DNA of 64,000 bases from Bettongia penicillata ogilbyi (GCA_023548195.1 JAJHZJ010000496.1:5081001-5145000), one strand, 5' to 3'; shown: positions 34,405-46,055, counted from the stretch's first letter. Numbers and translations are program-made. The notes: a model not told the origin generated them from the sequence alone.

Positions 34405-34560
34405 TGGAGACTAAGTGGTGAGTCAGTGAAATCTCAGTTCAATTTGTGCCCACAACATATACAAATTTTGTCATCACGGGCAATTCACTTCAGTGCCCCA
34501 GGCAGCTCCCTATGATTATGAATTACAGAAGAGTGACTGATCTACAACAGTGAAGAGATT
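34405..34560 (+). mobile_element. Diverged SINE
   Basis: 'gagtcagtgaaatctcagtt', 'tcatcacgggcaattcactt' and 'ccaggcagctccctatgatt', the variant 3' end also seen at 45035. Confidence 0.6.
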
Positions 34561-34929
34561 TTCTACATTAGGAATTTCCTAGACAAATGAAACCATGAGT
34601 CTTGACGCAAAGTACCTCATGATGTTTCTGAAATAAAATACTTATTGGCCAACAAATGTGTGTCTTAGAAAAGTAGATTTTTTAAAAAAATCTAGTTTCA
34701 TGTATTCTCATTTCTAGTTCTAGCTCTCCCAGTGACAAACTAGGAAAGTCAGAAGACATTGTACAAGAAAAGTCCCAAACATTCCACAAAGTGTATCTCA
34801 GGAACAGAACAAAAAAAATGAATGTATTCTCTAAAATATGATCATAGATCAAAATATGATCTATGAAGTGAGGAGAATTTCATCTGCTATTCGGTACATG
34901 TGTTTAAACTATTCCTCAGCAATGAGGTG
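34561..34929. other. Unclassified DNA
   Basis: No repeat or gene recognised. Confidence 0.4.
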
Positions 34930-34930
34930 T

Positions 34931-35046
34931 CTTCCTTCCTTCCATCCTAACTTCCTTCCTTCCTTCCTTCCTTCCTTCCTTCCTTCCTTCCTTCCTTCCT
35001 TCCTTCCTTCCTTCCTTCCTTCCTTCCTTTATTCCTCCCTCCCTCC
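34931..35046. repeat. (CTTC)n tetranucleotide repeat
   Basis: Nearly perfect cttc units, pyrimidine-only on the plus strand, ending in 'ccctccctcc'. Confidence 0.97.
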
Positions 35047-35119
35047 TGCTAATATAAAGATCGGAGTTGTTTTTAGTATTTATGTATATGCCATAAGAAT
35101 TATATTCATATAAGAAGTA

Positions 35120-35265
35120 TAATGCAAAGAAAGCTGGTCTTGGTCAGGAAGGCTTGGATTCAAATTCTACATTTTACAAGTGTAGATATGTTCTGCGAGG
35201 CAGTTCCTCAACCTTTCAGTATCCCTGACTCTCCTTAATTGCAGAAGAAGAGCTGACCTGCACTG
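35120..35265 (+). mobile_element. Diverged SINE
   Basis: 'ggtcttggtcaggaaggctt', 'ggattcaaattctacatttt' and 'gaggcagttcctcaaccttt'. Confidence 0.6.
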
Positions 35266-35384
35266 ACAACCTATATTTCCTAATCCAGGATCACAAGTCT
35301 TATTCCTACCCCACCCCCAAATGCATGTCATGGTGAGCAATAAAATACAAACCCATTTATGAATGTTTCTGGGTTCACATTTTA

Positions 35385-35520
35385 GCTATGATGTATATGT
35401 GTGTGTGCATGTGTATATACATATAATTGGATATGTACTCAATTAATTTCATCAATTTAAATATGTTCAATTAATTTATCTGTCTCTGTCTGCCTGTCTA
35501 CCTACCTACCTATCTTTCAA
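35385..35520. repeat. TG/TA and CTGT/CTAC simple repeats
   Basis: A tgtg/tata block, then 'atatgt..caattaatt' repeated twice, then 'tctgcctgtctacctacc' units. Confidence 0.7.
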
Positions 35521-35609
35521 TCAAAATGTTCCTAAGAGAAAAAATTGATTATAGAATAGACATTATCATGGAAGAGTGGGCGTGGACATGACATTATGTT
35601 ATGCTAATA

Positions 35610-35790
35610 GTCTTGATGCTTGAAAATATTGGAGTATTGATTTGGAAATTAGTGGATGTCTGGTTTCAAGTCCTACCTCTGACATTTGTGAGCTTTGTGA
35701 CCAAGAGCGATATTGTTCAAATGCTCTGGGATTCAGTTTCTTAATCTGTAAGCTAAGAACAAAAATATCTCACATTGGTATAACAGGGAA
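35610..35790 (+). mobile_element. Diverged SINE
   Basis: 'tttggaaattagtggatgtc', 'ttcaagtcctacctctgaca' and 'gggattcagtttcttaatct'. Confidence 0.65.
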
Positions 35791-35814
35791 CATGTGGCAT
35801 AGTGAACATATCCA

Positions 35815-35965
35815 TTGAGTCTTTGATTTGGAACTATAAGGAATTTCGGAGGTCATCTCAACTCTCTCCTTTAAAGATAAAAAAAATGGGGTCTAAGAGA
35901 TTAAGTCACATACCTTAGGTCACACAGGTAGAAATAAGTCAGCTATTTTCATTAACAGCTGTGAT
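35815..35965 (-). mobile_element. CORE-SINE fragment
   Basis: 'ggaggtcatctcaactctct', 'ggggtctaagagattaagtc' and 'ttaggtcacacaggtagaaa'. Confidence 0.65.
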
Positions 35966-36619
35966 CCTTCAGCCTAGATGACTCTTTTTACTAGGCCAGA
36001 ATCACATTTTCACAGTTAGAAACTCATTTATCTCATTTCATTCCTGTGGTTAGAATCCCACAGTTAAATCCTTCCAAACATTTCAGTTTGGTTTAATAGC
36101 ACAACAATAATATTGATCTGCACAAAGTCTATGTATTGTAATCCAGTTGAAAATACAAGTTTCTTGTGAAATGTTGACCTGATGAGGACATGGATGAAGT
36201 GCCCAATTGCTTCATTGACCACACTGGACATAGAAACATGATTAAAGGACTTGTAGCCATTGACTATAATGCAGAATTCAAGTATCTCAGGGGTGGTTGA
36301 ACTCCAGATGCCATCCAGGTTCATCTGGCACCTTGGTTATTAGGGACACCTTGCCTCTTGACCAGGCAAAATATCAGGATTCTTGATTGGCTATTTGAAA
36401 GGGAACATTAATCCGAAAATTTCTTTGAATGACTTTTCAAAATGTTGTTTTCCAGGATATGGAATATGGACTGAAAAGCAAAATACAGGGTATTTCAGAA
36501 GTCACACAGTGATTTAAATCTTGAGTTGGTTCTATTGGATTCACTGTGAATTCTCTTAGGGATTTAGATGACATATGGTTCTAGAAAAGAAAATCCTATT
36601 AATAGGTCATGTAGAAATA
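35966..36619. other. Unclassified DNA
   Basis: An 86-codon antisense frame at 36064-36324 was not recognised and has no supporting signals. No repeat seen. Confidence 0.4.
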
Positions 36620-36704
36620 TGTGTATTATATGTAACACACATTTACATGTACATGCATATAGTATATATGTTATTATGTTCATCCTTATTTTTCGAAAGG
36701 ACCA

Positions 36705-36742
<38 letters not shown>

Positions 36743-36760
36743 GCACACATACTGTTATGT
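36620..36760. repeat. TA/TG block and (AC)n microsatellite
   Basis: The pure AC run is at 36706-36736, flanked by TA-rich units. Confidence 0.85.
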
Positions 36761-37057
36761 ATTAGCATGCAGCTTCATTTGGTCTCATGATTCAGGAAAT
36801 TGGTACTCAGGAAGTTGATTTAAACAAGAGCTCTATTATACTGCAAGCAAGCAGCGAAAAACAACCAGATATACACACACTCTATGACAATATAAACAGA
36901 CAGAGGTTTGTCCTGGATGCAAGAAACTTAGCCAGTATGAGAAAGAGGAAGAAGTGATAGGGAGAAGATATGCTCAATGTTTGAATTTGGTAGCAAAATT
37001 ATATACCCTATAATTGGGCTTGGTTGAGAATAGCTAAACAGTACCAGATTGTGTGAG

Positions 37058-37190
37058 GCTATATACACATACATTCATACACATATGTATGTATACATGT
37101 ATGCATATGTGAAGGATATAACCATATACCTATACATACATATAATACACACATATTCACATGTGTATATTCATATGCAATACTTTAGTA
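37058..37190. repeat. TA/CA/TG-rich simple repeat
   Basis: Imperfect 'catacatata' and 'atgtatgtata' units. Confidence 0.8.
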
Positions 37191-37569
37191 GAGAGAATGC
37201 CTGGTCTGAAAATTCTGTGCCATCACTTATCAGCAGCTTGATATATGGATGATATTATAGATTTCTCCCCCAGATCAATCAAGTTATTTTTCAAAGGTCA
37301 CAGGTATCCCTGTTCATTTGTCTGTCTCATTGTCCGTCTATCCATCCATTTGTCCATTCATCTATCCAGTCAGCCAGCCAGTCATCTATGTTTCTAGTCT
37401 ACTAGAATTCAGTCTCTTTCCACATGGAACCTCTGATTCCTTTAGGTGAGCTCACCAGGTTGCTATGGTTACCAGGTAACCATGCACCACTTCACAAGTA
37501 TCTCCTTATTATGCTGTTCTGTGAATGCCTCACTTTCCAACTTTGTTTCTTCCATATATTCTGTTTTAC
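37191..37569. other. Unclassified DNA with short CATC/CAGT units
   Basis: 37310-37390 has tetranucleotide-like 'tgtctgtctc', 'atccatcc' and 'cagccagcca' units. Nothing else recognised. Confidence 0.4.
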
Positions 37570-37665
37570 CCTGTGTGAATGTTAACTCCTTCAGGGCAGG
37601 GACTCCGTCCCTTCTATGTCTGCATTCCCAGCACTTAGCATCCTGCTTTGAATATAAGTGCTTTC
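37570..37665 (+). repeat. Old LINE-2-like tail
   Basis: 'gaatgttaactccttcaggg', 'cagggactccgtcccttcta' and 'cattcccagcacttagcatc'. Confidence 0.6.
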
Positions 37666-37734
37666 AGATATATTTTTTCATACCTACCCACGTAGGTACT
37701 TATGGGACTATGCACTAAACTTTTGGAGAGACCC

Positions 37735-37940
37735 TGTATATCTTTCCATATCTATAGCTATATCTATGTAATCTATATCCAAATCTATATAATGTATATC
37801 CTTATCCATACACATGTAATCTATATGTAATCTATATCCAAATCTATATAATGTATATTCTTATCCATACACATGTATTGTGTGTATGTGTATATACATA
37901 CATATGTATGTATGTACACACGCATATATGGATACATGTT
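37735..37940. repeat. 59-bp tandem duplication in TA-rich DNA
   Basis: 37766-37824 is repeated at 37825-37878 (about 1.9 copies of 59 bp, almost identical). It is followed by a tatg/tgta microsatellite. Confidence 0.9.
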
Positions 37941-39079
37941 AAGTTTTAATAGTGTATCAGTGTGTTTATATTGTTTCTCTAACACATGCTAGCTGTGTAT
38001 CATTTGGCAATTGATCCAGGCAATTCTGTAAATGTATGCATTCCAAGTACATTGTTGATCTGGGGTAGCAGAGGACTTAGGACTTCCCTCCACTGAGGTC
38101 CCAGTCTAGCATTAGACATACATAGACAGATGCATATGTATTCAGTCATATAAGTAGATGTGTTCATCTGTATATTTGCATTTACAAACACATATTCTTA
38201 TTTCATTATTTATACACCATATCTCTGTGTGCTTTAGTCTGTCAGTTGCAATATTTTATTAGAGAACAAGGGAAAGGAGAAATCTATCACCTCTGAAAGC
38301 ATATCAAGAATAAATTGAATGGGGTAGCAAACTTCAAAGAATGCCAGGAAGACAGTAAAGTTCACTCATGGACACATATCCCCTCCCCCCTTCCCCCAGG
38401 AGCTCCTTTGGAAATCAATTGTTTTTTGTGCTTGTTTTCTTTATTTCCCTAATGATGAATAAACAAATTTATTTTCTTTAAAAAGATCGGATGAACTATT
38501 AAAATGGAGCTCGATCCTCTGTCTTTTATGTTTGTTCCCCACATACATCTTCACAATGTTCTCTCAGGCTTTTGAACCCCAATTTTATGCATAAGATCAT
38601 AAGATGTCAGAGCCAATGGAAATGTCATTTTCTAACATCAAACTGACAATAAATATGTTAGCCTTCCCTCAGTACTCTCAGGTCTCTGGGTCTGTTTTGA
38701 CCTAATTTTCTGAACCTGATATTCTTATTCAAATGTGTCATGAGGGCAGCCAGATGGCCTGATTTTCCAGGGCAGCTTGAAAAATGTTCTACTTTTCCTT
38801 ATGGACTATTTGTACAGGGCCTCTCTGACAAAGAATATCAATGAAAAGCTGTACATCTCAGAGAACTAAACAATAGAACGAGAGGTCAGGGGCTCAATTT
38901 TCTCTTCAAAGTGCAACTGTTAATATACTACCTAACTACTGTGTACTTCCTGGCTTGGCAGATTTTCCTACTGTAAAAAGGAACTAATAATGTTTTATCT
39001 TGATGTGTTGTGAGTTGGGTGAGTGGAAGTGTAGCAGAAGCTTTAGAATTCAGAGGAAAAACTAATTAAGGAAATTGGA
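37941..39079. other. Unclassified DNA
   Basis: About 1.1 kb without recognised repeats. The longest frame is 63 codons. Confidence 0.4.
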
Positions 39080-39270
39080 AAGCATTTAATATCCTAGATC
39101 AAGAGACAGAGGGGACATTTGAAGCCATTTAGACTATCTCTTTTATTTTGCAGACAAAGAAACTGAGGCCCAAGAGGTAAAGTTACTCTCCTGAGATCTA
39201 CTACACAGGTAGTAGCACCCAAGTTGGTTTTTGAACTCAGGTGGTCCGAATCCAATTACATTATCTTTCC
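39080..39270 (-). mobile_element. CORE-SINE (MIR-like)
   Basis: 'gcagacaaagaaactgaggc', 'ctactacacaggtagtagca' and 'ttgaactcaggtggtccgaa'. Confidence 0.75.
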
Positions 39271-40394
39271 CATTGACCATTCTGTCTGTTAGAGAGGGGG
39301 ATTGTTCCATAATGGAACAGGAATTACAGTCAGTAAGATTTGGGTTCAAGTTCCATCCCTGCCTCTGGTCTTTCACCTCTCAGCACCAAAAGCACATCTT
39401 TGAGACTAGAAGTTATAGAGGAGTTGCCTTTCTGTGCTAGTGAAGGGTATTTTTACACAAGAATTTTCTTATATGATAATATTGCAGATCTGGAGAACTG
39501 GGTGAATGGAACTTGTTACTGGAATAATACTCTTTTGAAGGGCAGTAAATGTGCCTGTGTTAGAGGAATACAATCATGATGGATGGCATTGAACCTTGAA
39601 TGAGGGAATTGCCGACACTTGAGAAGGAAGACCCATTTCACCTCCTTCTCATCAGAAGAATGAGAGATGCTCATTTTTATCCATCTATAGGGAAATGAGT
39701 CAATCAGCAAAACTTAATGTATCCCCCACACGATGCACAGCACATACTCTTGGGAAATATAGGAGAATATTATCTTTAATTGTATATCTCCAGAATTTCT
39801 TGGAAACACACCCATCTCGCTCCACTGGAAGCTAATCACTGCGGTAGAGTCTCTGGTTCCCCCTCCTTTTTTTTTTTTTTATCATATGTAGCCCATTTCT
39901 TGAAGAAACATCATCATTTCAAATGAAGTCAAGGGAAACCCGTTAGATTAATCCATTTTAATTAAATCGTAATGCAAACTGCATTATCATCCATGTGAAA
40001 AATTGCCAATAACTTTCTCAAGGAGAGAGCAGATATACCTGGACTTTCTGAGTCCTGGAGCTCACTTTTCTCAGCACCAAGTCTCTTCCTTGTTTCCTAT
40101 TAATAATATAGAAATAATATATTTCTGCTCTGAGCTTCTTCTGTTACATGCAAACATGACCTTCTGTCATATTTTCATGGCATTTGTCTAGCATCTGTGC
40201 AAAATCAGCCACCTGCCTCAGCAGTGTTGATGTCCCCTCCCCTTAGAGAAATTTGTAAGTGGGCTTGAGAACCCTGGCTAGCATGTTCTGAAGTTCTGAA
40301 AATCGGGTCAAAGAATTTCTGTCTTGTGTTTATAGGTGAGACATTTTCTCCTACCTTATTTCTACATGAAATACCAATTCTACAACTGATATGG
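39271..40394. other. Mostly unclassified; candidate conserved element at 39900-40010
   Basis: 39271-39420 contains a SINE-like scrap ('ttgggttcaagttccatccc'). 39900-40010 is a repeat-free AT-rich block with GATTAATCC and octamer-like ATGCAAA (39972-39978). Confidence 0.4.
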
Positions 40395-40625
40395 CAAAAT
40401 AGAAAGACGGTGGGATACAGTGAGAAAAGGACTGGATTTAGTATCAAAGGTGCTAGCTGCAAATCCCATCACTATCACTTACCACCTCTGTGACTGTGGG
40501 CAGGTCATTTAACTTCCTTTGGCTTCAGTTTCCTCACATGTAAAATGGAGATAATGGTAATACCTGCCCTAAATAGTTGTGAGATTAAAATAACAGAATG
40601 GATTAAAAGGCTTATATTTCAGACT
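40395..40625 (+). mobile_element. tRNA-headed CORE-SINE
   Basis: 'tacagtgagaaaaggactgg', 'cctctgtgactgtgggcagg', 'ttcagtttcctcacatgtaa' and 'tacctgccctaaatagttgt'. Confidence 0.85.
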
Positions 40626-40639
40626 TTTTTTAAAATAAG

Positions 40640-40890
40640 GCATCATGTTGTGCTAACCCCAATGAACTTGGGTTGAGAAAGTCTTAGGTTTGAATCTGTC
40701 TCTGCCAATTACTATGTGTTCTGAGGCAAATCACTTTAGTCCCTAAACCTCAGTTTCCTCTCCTGTGAAATAGGCATTATTATTAGGATTACCTCACAGG
40801 ATAGTCTTGAGAATCAAAAGAGACAGTATATTTAAAGAGTTTTGTAAATATTAAAGCTCCATTTAAATGGAAGTGATTATTACGAAACAG
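40640..40890 (+). mobile_element. tRNA-headed CORE-SINE
   Basis: 'gaacttgggttgagaaagtc', 'tgttctgaggcaaatcactt', 'cctcagtttcctctcctgtg' and a tail with 'aagctccatttaaatggaag'. Lies directly behind another copy in the same orientation. Confidence 0.85.
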
Positions 40891-41905
40891 GAGAGTTGAG
40901 GCTCTGACGGGGAGAGAGACTTGTCACACACAGCTCAAATTGGGACCCTCTGGAGCCTCATTCTTCTCATCCTCTAATTCAATGTTTTTTCAAGTCTACT
41001 TACTTCATTACTTATAGTATATCTAACTTGCCCAGAAAGGTATACCATACCTTGCATCCAAAGACTCATTAAGAAGGCATTATACTTAGGACTTTGAATG
41101 ACTGAAATGTCAAGATTTGTCCTACCCTCATCCTTCAGACTGAGGACAATGTATCTATCCTCCTTTGCTTATGGTTTTCAAAGATCTGGTTGTAGGAACT
41201 ATCCAGCCCAGGCCACATATGACTGTGGCACTCTAGGCAATGCCACTAGTTTCTATGGTGATGTTACTCACCATTGTTCAGTTAGCAAAAAATAAAAATT
41301 AAAAAAAGACTTTCCTGGGTCTTTTCAAATGTCTTTTTTTTTCCTCTTTGTCTTTCCTTTCCACACATCCAGAAATAAAATTAGAAAATCTTTTTCTTGT
41401 AGAAAAAAATCAGCTGAATGCCAATGGTCTTCTCTTTTATTTCAGAAAGACCATCAACATTTACCCATCAAACACAGACCCAGAGGAAATGAGATTGTCC
41501 CTGGCTATGCCTTCCTCAGTAGAAAGATAGTGTTGTGTTGTGTTTTTTCCCCCTAACTGTGGGTGCTGAAGATATCTTTCTCTTCTTTCTGCATGATGCT
41601 GCTTGAGAATTTTTGTTATTATTGCTTATACATTAAACACTCCCAATAATTTTAGCTTTGGTCTCTTACACAGCTGTTGTGTGGAGATAGCTTTAGTTTA
41701 TATTAACAGGAGTCACATTTGCATGCGGCTTGGATAGGACCCTTTTATAGAACCAAATTAGTGCAAAGCTCTGGAGACCTAACATCATTCTTTCCTCTAC
41801 TTTGGAGTGGCACGGCGATTCCCTTTAAAACACAACCACCAATACAATGTCACATTACTTGAGAACTTTAGAAATTTTGAAGAATAGATTTTTCTCTCCT
41901 TTAAA
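40891..41905. other. Unclassified DNA
   Basis: No repeat recognised. Frames reach at most 75 codons. Confidence 0.4.
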
Positions 41906-41958
41906 ACACACACACACGCGCACACATGTGTGCGCGTGTGTGTGTGCGTGTGTGTGTA
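41906..41958. repeat. CA/CG/TG alternating palindrome
   Basis: 41907-41946 is a perfect 40-bp palindrome (20 bp per arm) made wholly of alternating purine-pyrimidine steps, with CG steps in both arms. The alternation continues to about 41956. Confidence 0.95.
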
Positions 41959-41971
41959 TTTAAAAGTGTTG

Positions 41972-42155
41972 GGATTGACTGGCAAGAAGGCTGGCTCTTT
42001 TTTTTCAGAGGATTTATGTTAAAATCTCACCTTTGACACTCACTACCGGTCTTCAGAGCTCCCTCACCTCAAATTTATAATGTCTAAAATGAGGAGGTTA
42101 GACTAGGTGGCCTCTGAGGAGTCCCTTTCTATCTTTGCCTCAAGGATCCTATGAT
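41972..42155 (+). mobile_element. Diverged SINE
   Basis: 'gactggcaagaaggctggct', 'tttgacactcactaccggtc', 'gaggttagactaggtggcct' and 'aggatcctatgatgtc'. Confidence 0.7.
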
Positions 42156-42639
42156 GTCTTTTTTTTTCACTTCCCAACAAATATAACCTTCCCTCATAAC
42201 ACTGAATAAATGGGGCTGTTGTCTTGAGCATATTTAATGACATTCTCTCCAGGCATCAAAATATCTACTTTTTACTTCCACATCTCTCAAGTTAGGGGTG
42301 TGCTGCCCCCACAATCTGGAAAGTCCATGGGAATTTTTTGGTCCTCCCTTTGCCCTAGAAAAGTAGTCTGATTTTTTTTCTTTTTCTTTTATGGGGTATT
42401 TATAGCATCTCATTGTAAAATTTGGGCATATTTATTTTTGTGTTGATATTATACAATACTATATATATTTTATGCATTTCTGATTTTCTAAACTTCTTCT
42501 GTGTCATCTGCTGGTCTTTGTATGACATCTATAGCTTTGGTAAAACTCCCACCAAATTTCTCTTTAATTTGTTATGCCAACCCATGATATATTAAAATTG
42601 CAACAGGGAAAGTCATGATGTGTACTTATAACTTTAATA
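42156..42639. other. Unclassified DNA
   Basis: T-rich in places. No repeat or gene recognised. Confidence 0.4.
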
Positions 42640-42770
42640 GTTTCTGTGTGTACATATATGTATATATGTATGGACATATACCCACATTGACATTAAATAT
42701 ATACACATATATATGCATCTAGATATATATAACATAATTATTATGATATAATTATATATGCATATATAAT
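42640..42770. repeat. TA/TG-rich simple repeat
   Basis: Alternating tatatg, acatat and ataattat units. Confidence 0.75.
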
Positions 42771-43899
42771 GTTCTGCTTTTTTTCTTGATATTACTTTAT
42801 ATAAGTGATACCATGACATTTCCTTTTCTAAAGGATTTTGCAAACATTTAATTAGTAGCAGTTTATCTGCATATATGTTTATTTTAATAGATTCAATACA
42901 CAATAAATGTGTATTGAAACGGACATGTGTATGTATATATCAATGTATTTTCATTCTCACAAAACTGTGTATGAGATGCTGTGGTTTTAGGGAATTCTTT
43001 CCCATATGTCCACTTCAACTTCTCATTGAAAGCTAATTCTGTGATTTATAAAGTTCGACCAGTCACATGACTTGCTGTGGGGTTGCCCGTGGGAACATAT
43101 GTGCACATCTCCAGACAGGGCTCCCATTGGTAAATAGCTCCCAACAGTTTCACAGAATTACTATTCTATAAATAAGACCCCCGAACCCCCTGCTGAATTG
43201 TAATATTAATTCAAGTGTATTTTAATATCAATGTTAAATGTTAAGTGCTCCCACTGAATCCATGGAGATGGTGTCATACTCTGCAGTCTAAGTACTTTTA
43301 AGTAGTACAAGGTCTTTCAACATAATTAGCAGGGAATATTGAACCCAGCCAGAAATATGGGATTCATCATTAAATTTAGAGGCTGCTTTATCTCTCCAAG
43401 TCTAATCATGTGTGCAGAAGACTAATTGTTAATGGCGTGGTCTTTATTGCTCATAGCTTTCTTTTATTTTAAATCGAATGGTCGGCTTTGTGAGAAATAA
43501 TTAGGTTTTATAGTCCTACCTGCATAGAGCCTTTTGTTGAATGGCTTATGGTTTTGCCAATTCAAATCCCAAGTGCAATTAGAGGCAGTGGCGGGACTGT
43601 TCCTTAAATCACGCACTTATTGTGTATCTTGCCTGCCTCCCCCATTCCCACCTCCCCCAGGAGCAGATGGCAGAGCTCCCATCACTTGTGAGTACACAGA
43701 GTCACTGTGATCCTCCGCAGAACAAACAGGACATGGCCACCAAAGTGAAGAGGATTGTACAATTTTGATATAGGGCAATATGTCTGGAAATTTACAAGGT
43801 TTTCTGAAGCATAAGAATCACCTAAAATGGAGAAGGCAAATTTCAAAGAAACTCAATTTGCTTTTAGAGGATGTCAAATGATCTCAGATTAGAACTTTC
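42771..43899. other. Repeat-free DNA, candidate conserved non-coding block
   Basis: 43195-43780 has no repeat, only short frames, and homeodomain-type cores such as 'agactaattgttaatggc' near 43420 and 'gaaataattaggtttta' near 43495. Function unknown. Confidence 0.35.
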
Positions 43900-44025
43900 C
43901 AGATCTAGACCTAACAGGTCCATTGGAAGTCATCTAGTTCATTTTCCTCTTTTTACAGATTAAAAAAACTGAGTCCCAAGGAGTTCAGTGACTTGCCCAA
44001 AGTCACAGCAATGGTAATAATAATA
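43900..44025 (-). mobile_element. CORE-SINE fragment
   Basis: 'tcatctagttcattttcctc', 'aaaaaactgagtcccaagga' and 'cttgcccaaagtcacagcaa'. It ends in a taa-rich run. Confidence 0.75.
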
Positions 44026-44029
44026 AAAA

Positions 44030-44245
44030 TTATAATATTTGTATTATGCTTTGAGATTTGCCTTAGAGGTAGGTCTTTTTATTATCTCATTTCATAGATG
44101 AAGAAATTGAGGCAGAGGTTAATTGACTTGCCCAGCCTCGCACAAATAATGAGTGTCTGAGGAAGTGTTTGAATTTCAGTCTCTTTTCCTCCAGGCCCAG
44201 TTCTTTCCCCACTATTCTACCTTGCTAATTTGGTGGCTGGATTTA
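44030..44245 (-). mobile_element. CORE-SINE (MIR-like)
   Basis: 'ttattatctcatttcataga', 'gaagaaattgaggcagaggt', 'tgacttgcccagcctcgcac' and 'ctaccttgctaatttggt'. Confidence 0.8.
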
Positions 44246-45034
44246 AACTCTAGTCTTCTGTCTCCAGCATCAAGGTTGTTTTTCCTTCTGTATCGCCCTT
44301 ATTCTCCTAGTTTTTCGAAACAATGATTTGGGAAAATTAAGAGTTTTTAGTATGTATGAGTTCAGAATCATTAAAGGTGAATGGAGAAAGAGACTTTGGA
44401 ATTAATCTGGACCTATTTGAACCGTGTCATTCATATATGTCCTAAAGTCTGACAAGGGGAATTATTAACAGTTAGCTGAATAAATGGAACTTTTCTCAAT
44501 GTTTCAAAACACAGAGGCAGCAGTCACTTAAAGTACCTAGTTTGTTGGATAGCTGCACTCTAAGGCTTGGCTCACTTGATGAGACTGGCCCGAAGTCTTG
44601 GCTAGGAGTATTGATGATTTCACAGTATCTCTAGGGATTGGATTTTAGAGAGTGTTTTCTTTTGTGGAATGAGAATTCTTGAAATTTCATTAGTTACTTG
44701 CATTCAGTTTTACATAAAAAAGGAATACTGCAAGGCTCTGAAGGCTAATATAACAATGACAAGATTGAGAAGAAGGAGATGATGATGGTGATGATGAATG
44801 TGTCTTCCATATACTAAGTGGGGTTGACTAGTGTTCTTTCACTAATGGTAGGCTAAGGTTCTCAGTGATTCATTAGCTTTTTAATTAAGTTACTGTGCAT
44901 TATGTATCCCTTTTTCCCTTTGACTTGAGGTTAATAGCTGGATGTTTGTTTTGTTATGAGGGGATTACTTCTTTTCCCTTGAGTATGTAGCCACCATAGT
45001 CCAGTTAACTGTATGGTTCAGGATGATTAATTGC
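44246..45034. other. Unclassified DNA
   Basis: No repeat recognised apart from a short 'gatgatggtgatgatga' run near 44780. Confidence 0.4.
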
Positions 45035-45245
45035 TAAGAGGCAAACTGGTGCAGTGGTTAGAGGGCTAGATTTTAAGACAGGTGGCTGAGGTTTCACCAA
45101 TGCTTTCTGATAAATGGTAGCTGTGGTACTCTGGGCAAGTCACTTGAAATTCTGATGTTCTGTACAGCTCTCTAAGACCATGAGTTATAGAGGAACTTTA
45201 ACATGTATTGGTTGGAAATACCATGCTAAGAAGCTCCCTTCTGTG
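45035..45245 (+). mobile_element. tRNA-headed SINE, variant 3' end
   Basis: 'gcaaactggtgcagtggtta', 'ggtactctgggcaagtcact' and 'gtacagctctctaagaccat'. The 3' half differs from the common SINE and matches the variant near 34500. Confidence 0.8.
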
Positions 45246-45261
45246 AGTTTTTCACACTAAA

Positions 45262-45500
45262 TCACAGTTCTGGAAGGAGATGACATAGTGGATAAAGTGA
45301 TCCACTTAAAATTAGAAAGACATTAATTCAAATTCAGCCTTAAAAACTTGTTGTACAGTCCCCAGCAAGGCATTTTTTTCCTCAGTTTGTTTCTTCATCT
45401 ATTAAAATGGGAGTCACCTATCAAAGTTATCATGTAAATAGGATAAGATAATATGTGTAAAGTGCTTTGTAAACTTTATGCAAGTCATGTCTATTAGAAG
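45262..45500 (+). mobile_element. tRNA-headed CORE-SINE
   Basis: 'atgacatagtggataaagtg', 'ttcaaattcagccttaaaaa', 'tcatctattaaaatgggagt' and 'gtgtaaagtgctttgtaaac'. Confidence 0.8.
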
Positions 45501-45504
45501 TAGT

Positions 45505-45580
45505 TTGATGTAATTCTTAGAGAGTTGGTCTCAGAAGTGGGATGACCTGGGCTTAAATTGTGTCTTTGAATGCTACCCTC
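45505..45580 (+). mobile_element. SINE head fragment
   Basis: 'tctcagaagtgggatgacct' followed by 'gggcttaaattgtgtctttg'. Its missing half may be the fragment at 45830-45960, split by the SINE between them. Confidence 0.6.
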
Positions 45581-45582
45581 TC

Positions 45583-45812
45583 TCAGCTGGGGTGGTGCAG
45601 TGGAAAGAGTATTAGACTCAGAAATAGGAAGACCCAAGTTCAAATCCTACCTCAGACACTCACTTAACTGTGTGACTCTGGATGAATCATTAAGCCTCAC
45701 TCAGTTTCCTCACCTGCCAAATGAGAATAATGATAGTATTTAATTTCACAAGGGGTGTGGTGAGGATTAAATGAGATATTGTATGTAAAAACATTAAAGT
45801 TCTACATATTCT
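45583..45812 (+). mobile_element. Near full-length tRNA-headed CORE-SINE
   Basis: 'ggggtggtgcagtggaaaga', 'gacccaagttcaaatcctac', 'ctcagtttcctcacctgcca' and 'gtgtggtgaggattaaatga'. Confidence 0.9.
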
Positions 45813-45829
45813 GATAGTTCATTTGTACT

Positions 45830-45960
45830 ATACAATGTGGTCCTGGGTAAGACACTTAGCCATTCTGCCCCAGACATCTCTCTAAGATTAAATGTTGTAG
45901 CATTTGGTCTACATTAGTAGAGTTCCTCACTTAGAAATTCTGAATGCCATTAAATTATAG
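45830..45960 (+). mobile_element. SINE 3' fragment, variant type
   Basis: 'ggtcctgggtaagacactta' and 'ccccagacatctctctaaga' continue the 3' half of the variant SINE whose head lies at 45505-45580. Confidence 0.6.
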
Positions 45961-45984
45961 ACCCAGAACATACAGACGCACTTA

Positions 45985-46055
45985 GGTACATATGTGTGCA
46001 TATATGTGCATGGATATAGATGGAAATAGATATCTATAGATACAGATATATCCGT
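45985..46055. repeat. TATG/GATA simple repeat
   Basis: tatgtg units followed by 'gatagatatctatagataca'. Confidence 0.7.

Noticed and set aside
36064..36324. 86-codon antisense frame
   Set aside because: Not recognised, no supporting signals, and no retroelement flanks.
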